NCBI GenBank assembly: GCA_016550425.1
Contig: JABXGS010000108.1
Location: 1-42,145, forward strand
DNA: 42,145 bases
From: an archaeon
GTDB lineage: Archaea > Asgardarchaeota > Hermodarchaeia > Hermodarchaeales > Hermodarchaeaceae
Reading direction: 5' to 3'
The notes below the pieces were generated by a model that worked only from the letters and a program-made list of their open reading frames with translations, was not told the origin of the DNA and made no database searches. Below are positions 32,731 to 39,740 of the stretch, piece by piece. A program made the position numbers and the translations under genes. How positions within the stretch are numbered: position 1 is the stretch's first letter; each line of letters starts with the position of its first letter.

Positions 32731-33264
32731 ATGGCACAGGATATTAGAACTAGGGTTAGATGGCGTAACGCTCTGGTAATATCTGTAGTTATTTGTTTGG
32801 TGTACTTGGGTATTGATTGGTTGCATTTAGCGATTTTTGGAACTAAATTTACATATATCCTTAATCCTGCTTCCCCGACTGCGTTTTTTGACTTATTCTT
32901 TTATCTTTTTATCTTTGCAGGATTAGCTTTCTTAGTTGGTTTCATATTCACCTTTGAAGCTAAAGATGTGGTTGTAGCAGGATTCATCGGTCCTTTTCTT
33001 TTTCTCCTAGTGAATTACTTCATCATCATAGCTTTACTTCATCAGAATCCAGCTTATGGGTCCTCATTGGTTCACCACTGGCAATGGTACTGGGGTGTTT
33101 ATCCAGATTGGTTGAAAATATTGCCAGAGGTACAGACTGTATTTACAATACTCTATTCCGATGGTATTTTCTTCTTCCTTCTGCTGGCGAGCCCTTTTAT
33201 CTTGGCAGCCAGCTTTACAGGGTATGCTGCTCGAGAGATGATGAGGTGGAAGTTACCACGCTGA
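32731..33264 (+). CDS. Four-TM membrane protein, paralogue A
   Basis: The 177-aa protein has membrane segments at about 13-37, 51-75, 80-104 and 143-165. A motif-rich outer loop, NPAYGSSLVHHWQWYWGVYPDW, lies between segments 3 and 4. The family is unknown. The product of 34096-34629 is the same length and largely identical in the loops: MAQDI start, LGIDWLH, FGTKFTYI, KDVVVAGF, GPFLFL, NPAYGS, GVYPDW and REMM. The strong loop conservation suggests a functional site, perhaps for a ligand or partner protein. ATG 32731 matches the paralogue's start; a GTG at 32710 is in frame. Confidence 0.85.
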   Translation: MAQDIRTRVRWRNALVISVVICLVYLGIDWLHLAIFGTKFTYILNPASPTAFFDLFFYLFIFAGLAFLVGFIFTFEAKDVVVAGFIGPFLFLLVNYFIIIALLHQNPAYGSSLVHHWQWYWGVYPDWLKILPEVQTVFTILYSDGIFFFLLLASPFILAASFTGYAAREMMRWKLPR

Positions 33265-33447
33265 CAAGAAAGGTTAGAATCAGAGAAATCGCATTCCTCC
33301 TCTCAGTTTGCTCAGCAAAACATAAACTGAATTGGAATTGAGTGTTAAATAATTTAAGAAAACCAGCGCTACATTATAATTGCCGCCACCACTGAGTTAA
33401 TACGGAGAAGAAAATTGAAAAAGATAAAAACCTGGGTGTGAACTCAT

Positions 33448-33966
33448 ATGATTCGGCGAACACGCATCCTCCTGTTCCTTTCCGTAATACTCGGGTCAAG
33501 TGTTTTACTAGGGCTATCGATGATCTATCAAACGGATACTTATACTTCCATGAGTTTTGCATGTGAGATAACCGAAATTCAGGTCTTTGTAAATGAGTCA
33601 ACTGGAAGATATCAGAGAGCGCAGGTGAGTGGGCGAATTTACAATCCCGCGCTCTTCATTTCAACCGAGATAGTTCATACTGATACACATTTCTTTCTGA
33701 ATGGAGATCAACTCTACTATGGGTTCGGTTTCAAAGGTGGTCGAGTCGTCATTCCACCAGGTGAATATCGGAATTTTAATTGGCAGTATTCACTGACAGA
33801 TAATGATCAAAACCTCTTTCAAATAGCCGAGGCGAGTGGGAATTGGAACTGGGTTCTTGTACTAGAACCACTTGTTCAAACAACCTTCTTGGCTGAAACT
33901 CGCAGTGGTCGTGTCGAGGTTTATCGTCTAATCTTTCATGTCGGTGCGACCCTCGTTCCCCTATAG
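33448..33966 (+). CDS. Secreted or membrane-anchored beta-rich protein between two 4-TM paralogues
   Basis: The 172-aa protein begins with basic residues and one hydrophobic segment (residues ~7-26), a signal peptide or N-terminal anchor. The remainder is beta-rich, with aromatic residues, one cysteine and a lone N-x-S site. The stretch GRIYNPALFISTEIVHTD with VVIPPGEYRNFNWQYSL resembles a small LEA-like or Ig-like sandwich, a comparison I hold loosely. I do not recognise a family. Its position between the two 4-TM genes on the same strand suggests a shared membrane complex. Confidence 0.75.
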   Translation: MIRRTRILLFLSVILGSSVLLGLSMIYQTDTYTSMSFACEITEIQVFVNESTGRYQRAQVSGRIYNPALFISTEIVHTDTHFFLNGDQLYYGFGFKGGRVVIPPGEYRNFNWQYSLTDNDQNLFQIAEASGNWNWVLVLEPLVQTTFLAETRSGRVEVYRLIFHVGATLVPL

Positions 33967-34095
33967 TATTACTGCATTTTCATTGAAAAAACAGCTAGCA
34001 ATGTTGTTCAAGACCATCAACTTTAATACAAACAAAACGAAGCCTAGGAACCGTCGAAAACATCTCTATTAACCATAAAAACGGGGCATGAATCC

Positions 34096-34629
34096 ATGGC
34101 ACAGGACATCAAACCTAAAGTCAGCTGGCGACACACCTTCTTTATTGCTTTCCTCATGTGTCTAGGCTTCCTAGGGATCGATTGGCTCCACTTCTTTATC
34201 TTTGGAACTAAGTTCACTTACATTATCAATTCTATTTCGCCCACAGCTGTAATTGACTTCTTCTTTTACTTGTTTGTTTTTGGTGGTATGGCTTTCCTAA
34301 TTGGTTTCCTCGTCAGCTTTGAAACCAAGGATGTCGTCGTGGCTGGATTCATGGGACCATTCCTCTTCCTCATTCTCAACTACTTCATCATAATACTCCT
34401 CCTATATCAGAATCCTGCGTACGGATCTATGTTAATTCCCCACTGGCAATGGATGTGGGGCGTTTACCCAGATTGGTTGGCTATTCTTCCCGATGTGCTT
34501 GTGGCATTTTCGCTATTGTATGCTCAGAGTCTTATTCTCTTCCTCGTGCTAGCGTTGCCATTCATACTAGTGGCTAGCTTTACAGGTCATGCAATTCGTG
34601 AGATGATGGGCTGGAATTTTCCACATTAA
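34096..34629 (+). CDS. Four-TM membrane protein, paralogue B
   Basis: This is the 177-aa paralogue of the 32731 gene with the same four membrane segments and the conserved HWQWMWGVYPDW loop. Differences lie mostly within the hydrophobic helices and in the third loop (SMLIPHWQW against SSLVHHWQW), a pattern of divergence under structural constraint. The ATG has no strong Shine-Dalgarno motif. The GNAT pair follows 79 bases after the stop. Function unknown. Confidence 0.85.
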   Translation: MAQDIKPKVSWRHTFFIAFLMCLGFLGIDWLHFFIFGTKFTYIINSISPTAVIDFFFYLFVFGGMAFLIGFLVSFETKDVVVAGFMGPFLFLILNYFIIILLLYQNPAYGSMLIPHWQWMWGVYPDWLAILPDVLVAFSLLYAQSLILFLVLALPFILVASFTGHAIREMMGWNFPH

Positions 34630-34708
34630 ACATCCTGGTAAGAAACAGAAAAATAGCACTCTGAACAACGTTCCCTCCAATCTCAATTCAAACCTTGGAC
34701 GTGTCCTC

Positions 34709-35278
34709 ATGATTACAGGAAAGCGCATTCGATTACGCGGATTAGAACTGTCTGATACTGAAGAAATCCTCAAACACTTCAATGACGTGGAGCTGCGACG
34801 TTTTCTAGGACATCTCATCCCAATCAGTCGTGAAGAAGAGGAACAATGGATTCGTAACACATGGGAAAATCGCCAAAAGGGAACCGAATACGTCTTCGGG
34901 ATTGAACTCAAAGACAGCCACTTGTTAATCGGAACCTGCAGCCTCTTTTCTATTGAACGAATCAACCGATCTGCTGAGTTAGGTATCGCCATCTGGAACA
35001 AGCAATACTGGAGCAAAGGCTATGGCACTGAAGCCCTTAACCTCCTTTTGGGATACGGCTTCAATTTCCTTAATTTACACAGCACCTTCTTAATCGTCAA
35101 TGAAGACAATCCCCGAGCCATCCACGCGTACAAGAATGTTGGATTCCAACACTCGGCAACACATCGCCAATCACTTTTCCAAGATGGTCGCTTCAAAAAC
35201 ACTCTCCTCATGGATATCCTTGAAGACGAATTCCGTGAGCACCATCCCCCGCATTATCCACTACAGGAGGAACAATAG
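34709..35278 (+). CDS. GNAT N-acetyltransferase, RimJ/RimL-like (first of tandem pair)
   Basis: The 189-aa protein has the RimJ/RimL-type layout: ITGKRIRLRGLELSD at the start, ELGIAIWNKQYWSKGYGTEAL containing the acetyl-CoA pyrophosphate loop (R/Q-x2-G-x-G/A variant KGYGTEA), and NPRAIHAYKNVGF in the C-terminal helix. Such enzymes acetylate the N-terminus of ribosomal proteins, or other amines such as polyamines or antibiotics. The acceptor cannot be read here. The 3' end carries AGGAGG, which serves as the ribosome-binding site of the second copy three bases on, so the two are translated from one mRNA. Confidence 0.92.
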   Translation: MITGKRIRLRGLELSDTEEILKHFNDVELRRFLGHLIPISREEEEQWIRNTWENRQKGTEYVFGIELKDSHLLIGTCSLFSIERINRSAELGIAIWNKQYWSKGYGTEALNLLLGYGFNFLNLHSTFLIVNEDNPRAIHAYKNVGFQHSATHRQSLFQDGRFKNTLLMDILEDEFREHHPPHYPLQEEQ

Positions 35279-35281
35279 TCA

Positions 35282-35815
35282 ATGTTCACCGGTAAAACCA
35301 TTCGACTTCGCAGTCTGGAACTAGACGACATTCCTAACATCGCCCAAGTGTACAATTCGCTCGAAGCTCGGCGATTCTTAGACAACGTTAACCCACTTTC
35401 CTCTGATGACTTAAAACAATGGATTCGCAGCACTTGGGATGGTCGAAAAAGCCATAGCAAATACTTCTTCGCCATTGACCTTACCAAAACAAATAAGCTC
35501 ATTGGTATGTGCGGACTTTTTAATGTCGCCAAAATAAACCGCAAAGCAGAGTTATTTATAGTAATCTTTGAAAACAAACACCGTGGAAAAGGTCAGGGTA
35601 CCGAAGCTTTACAACTCCTTCTCAGATACGCCTTTAACCAGCTAAACCTTCACCGAATCGTGCTGTTCACTCATGATCTCAACACTCCGGCACAGCAGGT
35701 CTATAAAAAAATAGGTTTCAAGCCTGGCGGTCGACGCCGTCAGGCTTCATTTTTCGAAGGAGCATATCACGATCTCCTTCTCTATGATATGCTGGCTTCT
35801 GAATTCGAAGGCTAA
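35282..35815 (+). CDS. GNAT N-acetyltransferase, RimJ/RimL-like (second of tandem pair)
   Basis: The 177-aa tandem paralogue has FTGKTIRLRSLELDD, RGKGQGTEALQLLL at the acetyl-CoA loop, and NTPAQQVYKKIGF in place of NPRAIHAYKNVGF. Compared with the first copy it has lost or changed several residues in the acceptor-side strands, so the two enzymes may use different acceptors. The start is three bases after the upstream stop with AGGAGG at a fitting distance. Its stop is one base from the stop of the convergent ABC-2 permease gene. Confidence 0.92.
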   Translation: MFTGKTIRLRSLELDDIPNIAQVYNSLEARRFLDNVNPLSSDDLKQWIRSTWDGRKSHSKYFFAIDLTKTNKLIGMCGLFNVAKINRKAELFIVIFENKHRGKGQGTEALQLLLRYAFNQLNLHRIVLFTHDLNTPAQQVYKKIGFKPGGRRRQASFFEGAYHDLLLYDMLASEFEG

Positions 35816-35816
35816 T

Positions 35817-36602
35817 TTAGGCTTCAGCTCGGGAGAAGAGGTAGGTTCCGATCGCTATCATCAAAAGTGAGAAACCTCCGAGTACACCAAGCGCAATGAA
35901 TGGTCCCCAAGGTCCAAGGATCGGCGTTATATATCCTACAAGACAGAATCGTAGGAGCTCTACACCATAGAATAGAGGATCGGCTAGCATGACTACTTGA
36001 AGTGGTATGGGTGCAGTGTCAATGGGGAAGAAGACTCCCGAGAGCATGAATAATGGCCAAATGATGAAGGTGCTGATTAGTTGGAACGCATGGAAATCAG
36101 TGAGTGCTGAACCTATGGCGACACCCAACCCAACAAATCCCGCAGTAATGAGAAGCATAACTCCGATTCCTGCTAAAATGCCAATGGCGAACCGTAAATC
36201 GAGAAGAAAGGCTCCTAAGACTGCTGATACTACGAGGATTAGCAAGCCTTGGATGACGGCGGTGATTGCCCCACCAAATATCTTTCCTGTAATGATGCTT
36301 GTTCGACTCACTGGGGCAACCAGCATCTCCTTGAAGAAGCCAAATTGTCGATCGAAGATCACTGAAACTCCTGAAAAGACAGAAGCAAACAGTAATGACA
36401 TTGCAATAATTCCCGGTGCGATATAAGTAAGGTAACTACCTCCCATTGCTCCTCCAAACAAACCTCCAATTCCAAACCCTAGAATCAGGAGGAAAAAGAA
36501 GCTTTGAGCAATCGATGCTATAATTCGAGCTCTGGCTCGCCAGAACCGTTTAAGTTCGCGAAGTAAGACTACGTAAATAGCTTGTCCTGATATTGGTTGC
36601 AT
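35817..36602 (-). CDS. ABC-2 type permease
   Basis: The ~261-aa permease has about six membrane segments and the ABC-2 family layout: LLRELKRFWRARARI before the first segment, and FGFFKEMLVAPVSRTSIITGKIFGG between segments 2 and 3. Near the C-terminus is WPLFMLSGVFFPIDTAPIPLQ, a typical re-entrant helix motif. ATG 36602 is preferred because GAGGTGAT lies seven bases upstream; a GTG at 36614 would sit within that site. It forms an exporter with the upstream DrrA-like ATPase, probably as a 2+2 complex. The substrate (drug, lipid or polysaccharide) is unknown. Confidence 0.93.
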   Translation of the reverse strand: MQPISGQAIYVVLLRELKRFWRARARIIASIAQSFFFLLILGFGIGGLFGGAMGGSYLTYIAPGIIAMSLLFASVFSGVSVIFDRQFGFFKEMLVAPVSRTSIITGKIFGGAITAVIQGLLILVVSAVLGAFLLDLRFAIGILAGIGVMLLITAGFVGLGVAIGSALTDFHAFQLISTFIIWPLFMLSGVFFPIDTAPIPLQVVMLADPLFYGVELLRFCLVGYITPILGPWGPFIALGVLGGFSLLMIAIGTYLFSRAEA

Positions 36603-36618
36603 TTCACATATCACCTCG

Positions 36619-37842
36619 TTAATGGGGAGTTCGCCCTCCTCGAGCTTGGCGTAGCGTTCGAAATCGACGAAACATTTGCATCATACTACCCGATTCATCT
36701 CGGATACTTCGACCAGTTACTGAAAGAAAAACATCGTCTAATGTCGGTTTATGCATTTGCACGGATTCAAGTTCGACTCCTGCTTGATCCACAATTTTTA
36801 CTAGTTGTGGAATCCTTTTGCTTGCATTATCAACGAGCAAGTTAATTTGACGGAACTTTTTCAAGGGGCCGCTGTGACTTTGCATCTTCTTCTTCATTTC
36901 AGCTACCTTTTCTGGGTCCTTATGCATCTGAGGTTTTTCTCCTCCACCCATGCCACCTATGCCTCCCATCATATTCATTCCTGTACCTCCTACCATCTGC
37001 CGCATTAATTGGCTAAACTGGCTCATTCCCACATTATTGCTACTATTGGATACTGGGAGCGCATTTTGCACCCAATCAAGGTTATTTAGTTTAGGAAACA
37101 TCAACTGGGCATCTTCAGCCTTTTTGAAGATGAGGCCCACCACATCGCCTTGTAGTGTTTCCTTCAGGTTTCCAGGAGTATCGTTTGCTACGATTTTTCC
37201 AAAATCTATTATTTGAATTCGATTACACAAATGGTCCGCTTCTTCAGTATAATGGGTGGTTAGGATGATGGTGACGTTATTTTCCTGGTTGAGTTTGATT
37301 ATATAATCCCAAATTGCTCGACGTGTTTGAGGGTCTAATCCCAAAGTTGGTTCATCAAGAAATAACACCTTAGGGTAATGCAATAATCCTCGAGCTATCT
37401 CAAGTCGCCGCTTCATTCCACCGCTATACGTCTTTACAAACGCATCTGCCCGATCTGTTAATTGGACAACCTCAAGAATTTCTTTAATACGGTCCTGTCG
37501 TTCTTTTTTGGTCAGCCCATATAGACGACCATGAAAATCGAGATTCTCTCGACCAGTCAACTCGATATCTAAAGTCGGATCTTGGAAAACAAAGCCTATA
37601 CTCCGGCGAACTGAGTCTGGATCTTTGTGAATATCAAATCCATTGACAACCGCTGTTCCACTTGTTGGTCGGAGGATCGTGGCAAGCATGTTAAGGGTAG
37701 TGGTTTTTCCTGCACCATTTGGTCCGAGAAAACCAAAGATTTCACCCTCTTCTACACTGAATGAAACATGATCGACGGCCGTTAGCTCCTCGTCAAAGAC
37801 TTTCGTTAGTTCTTTCACTTCGATAATACTAATTGTTGTCAC
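36619..37842 (-). CDS. ABC transporter ATPase (DrrA-like) with Met/Gly-rich insert
   Basis: The 407-aa ATPase has Walker A GPNGAGKTT (40-48), signature YSGGMKRR (139-146), Walker B VLFLDEPTLGLD (159-170) and H-loop His197. The C-terminal part ends PTLDDVFLSVTGRSIRDES, as in DrrA-type proteins. Between the core and the C-terminal domain is an unusual insert (residues ~262-330) with ten methionines and many glycines (TGMNMMGGIGGMGGGEKP). It makes the protein longer than the common ~310-340 aa. The start is GTG, overlapping the PadR stop (GTGA), so regulator, ATPase and permease form one operon. Confidence 0.93.
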   Translation of the reverse strand: MTTISIIEVKELTKVFDEELTAVDHVSFSVEEGEIFGFLGPNGAGKTTTLNMLATILRPTSGTAVVNGFDIHKDPDSVRRSIGFVFQDPTLDIELTGRENLDFHGRLYGLTKKERQDRIKEILEVVQLTDRADAFVKTYSGGMKRRLEIARGLLHYPKVLFLDEPTLGLDPQTRRAIWDYIIKLNQENNVTIILTTHYTEEADHLCNRIQIIDFGKIVANDTPGNLKETLQGDVVGLIFKKAEDAQLMFPKLNNLDWVQNALPVSNSSNNVGMSQFSQLMRQMVGGTGMNMMGGIGGMGGGEKPQMHKDPEKVAEMKKKMQSHSGPLKKFRQINLLVDNASKRIPQLVKIVDQAGVELESVQMHKPTLDDVFLSVTGRSIRDESGSMMQMFRRFRTLRQARGGRTPH

Positions 37843-38465
37843 TTCTCCACTTCTGATATATGATGCGAGGAATTCTCCTCGCGGTTTTGAATTTCCTTCT
37901 GGACATTTTGAATTGCTTTCCCAATGTTTATCTGGTGGTTTTTTAACAACCGAAGTCGACGCTTTAATAATACAAGGCTTTCTGGATCGTTCGATGCAAT
38001 ATCTTGAGGAAGCAATGGCGCCTCATCAAGAATCAAATTAAAATTTTGTAATCGTTGTAATGCCTTATCCACATTGAACGCAGGGGGTCCAGGAAAGTGT
38101 GGACCACCATGTTTGATGAGAATATTGCGCATCATCGCTACAAAGCGAGCGTGCTCCATTGCGTCATGTTCAAGATGGCGCTTTCCTTTTGCTCCGATGC
38201 GGTAAATGATGCGGCGTCGACCTTCTTGCGCACTCTCTTTTTTCATAATCCATCCACGCTCATGTAGGTCATGGAGAATTGGATAGATTGTGCCTGGAGA
38301 TGGTCGCCACCCATCACTAGATTCTGCGAGCGTGTAGAGTATTTCATAGCCATATCGTGGCTGCTCTGCTAATAATGCAAGTATAATCGCACGCATATAC
38401 CCTTTCCCGAGAGATTTGACGGTGCTTGAAGATTCCGATGGGTGTTCATGTAGTTTGGGGTGCAT
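37839..38465 (-). CDS. PadR-family transcriptional regulator
   Basis: The 208-aa protein has the PadR winged-helix domain at about residues 22-105: MRAIILALLAEQPRYGYEIL, then PSPGTIYPILHDLHERGWI, a wing ending GRRRIIYRIGAKGK, and a following helical dimerisation region. PadR proteins usually repress a neighbouring exporter and release DNA when a drug or phenolic binds. It is the first gene of an operon with the ABC-2 exporter, whose ATPase start overlaps its stop. Two inverted repeats lie directly upstream over the TATA-like box, suggesting self-regulation. Confidence 0.93.
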   Translation of the reverse strand: MHPKLHEHPSESSSTVKSLGKGYMRAIILALLAEQPRYGYEILYTLAESSDGWRPSPGTIYPILHDLHERGWIMKKESAQEGRRRIIYRIGAKGKRHLEHDAMEHARFVAMMRNILIKHGGPHFPGPPAFNVDKALQRLQNFNLILDEAPLLPQDIASNDPESLVLLKRRLRLLKNHQINIGKAIQNVQKEIQNREENSSHHISEVEK

Positions 38466-38500
38466 GTCCTAAACAACCAAATATGTGTCGATGAAGGGAA

Positions 38501-38535
38501 TATCGGAAAGCGATACTATCGGATACCGATATAAA
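38501..38535. promoter_or_regulatory. Tandem inverted-repeat operators over the PadR operon promoter
   Basis: TATCGGAAAGCGATA (38501-38515, arms TATCG/CGATA) and TATCGGATACCGATA (38517-38531, arms TATCGG/CCGATA) are perfect inverted repeats 16 bases apart. On the minus strand a TATA-like TTTATATC (38528-38535) overlaps the outer repeat, and the inner one lies at the expected transcription start. This is a likely binding site for the PadR protein. Confidence 0.6.
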
Positions 38536-38586
38536 CTTTACGGACACTCTACGAATTTGTTACTACGATTGACGCTAGATTGAATC

Positions 38587-39558
38587 TTAGAGGGGACAGT
38601 GACCAGGTCCTGGTTCGTTCAACAGTAGTTCCGTTTGCTCACGGTTTTCAGGCAGGGTAAGAAATGCTCGGAGTCGATGCAAAACTTCCTTGTAGGAAGG
38701 AAAATTCGTTGGGCCTGGCGATTCTAGATTAAAGGATGCCGCTGTTGTTGCAAAATATGCAGACCATAGAGGGCGTTGGGTACTTTCATATTCTCTAACA
38801 AAACTGAGGGCAAAGACATCGCCACTCCCGGTATGGTCGATTACTCGCTCCACGGGGATTATTGGAATTTTATTTAGACTATCTTTTTGCGAAAGGTAGG
38901 CTCCCTTGTAACCTCGAGTTATCAGGATGATAGGAACTCCTCTTTGGTGAATTGAATGGGCAGCTTCTTTGAAATGAACCTTTTTGGCGAGTTGACAGAG
39001 TTCATTCGTATCTGCTTTAAGAATCTGAATCATCTTTGAATATTCTGAAAATCCTTTCCAGTCACAGCCCTGAATGGTGTTGTCTTTCTTTTTTACTGTA
39101 CGGACAAATCCTTGCGCATCCACTGATACCTTAACCTCATGTCCCCTTGCTTCTGAAATGAGGGCAGGATCGACTTCTCCAATGACTGGGCTGAAATGCA
39201 TCCAATTAGTGTTCCAGTACGGTTTAGGGATATCGGAACTGGTCAAACGAGGTGCTACATGGCTTGCGAATTGAGTTCGATCACCATTTTGGTCGTATAT
39301 GTTAGTAAATTGAGTCGTCTCTTCATTTCGTATAATACCCTCAAGATCCAATCCAGAATCGATTAGAGTATCATAGTATTCTTGTGGAAAGTCTTTCCCA
39401 ATTCGAGACACAATTCCAACATTTTTTAAGCCCAAGGCTGAGGTTACCATTGCATATGCTGGTGGGCCACCTAACCCCTTCCGTTCTTTGTCACCAAATT
39501 TCGTGAGATCAATTGTGAGATGCCCAACAACAACAAGATTGAATCGCTTGACTGTCAT
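38587..39558 (-). CDS. PfkB-family sugar kinase
   Basis: The ~323-aa protein has the ribokinase fold: an N-terminal VVVGHLTIDL, GLGGPPAYAM in the substrate-binding region, and the catalytic signature DHTGSGDVFALSF near the C-terminus, where Asp of GSGD is the base. The family usually reads DTxGAGD; here DHTGSGD. Substrates are sugars, nucleosides or sugar phosphates; the absence of further motifs prevents assignment. ATG 39558 matches the family N-terminus; ATG 39579 adds seven residues. It is divergent from the large surface-protein gene at 39741. Confidence 0.92.
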   Translation of the reverse strand: MTVKRFNLVVVGHLTIDLTKFGDKERKGLGGPPAYAMVTSALGLKNVGIVSRIGKDFPQEYYDTLIDSGLDLEGIIRNEETTQFTNIYDQNGDRTQFASHVAPRLTSSDIPKPYWNTNWMHFSPVIGEVDPALISEARGHEVKVSVDAQGFVRTVKKKDNTIQGCDWKGFSEYSKMIQILKADTNELCQLAKKVHFKEAAHSIHQRGVPIILITRGYKGAYLSQKDSLNKIPIIPVERVIDHTGSGDVFALSFVREYESTQRPLWSAYFATTAASFNLESPGPTNFPSYKEVLHRLRAFLTLPENREQTELLLNEPGPGHCPL

Positions 39559-39656
39559 AATTGAAATCCTGTTCTCCAACTGGGTTTGTCATATAATTAT
39601 CTTTCATGTTACGAAAAATTGATGCTCGTTCACTTAGATGTGCATTTCACAAAATC

Positions 39657-39665
39657 TATTTAAAT
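39657..39665 (+). promoter_or_regulatory. TATA-like box of the large surface-protein gene
   Basis: TATTTAAAT lies about 80 bases before the ATG of the large secreted protein, with a GGTGA ribosome-binding motif (39731-39735) just before that start. Transcription would begin near 39688, giving a leader of about 50 bases. Confidence 0.45.
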
Positions 39666-39740
39666 TCCGTTCCTAACCCTAGAAGAAGCGGCTTAGCAGC
39701 GGGGACTGAAGACGCTACTTCTCACTAGTTGGTGATACAT

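Noticed and set aside
36007..36426. Plus-strand open frame opposite the ABC-2 permease
   Set aside because: It is the antisense of a well-supported membrane gene with no independent evidence.
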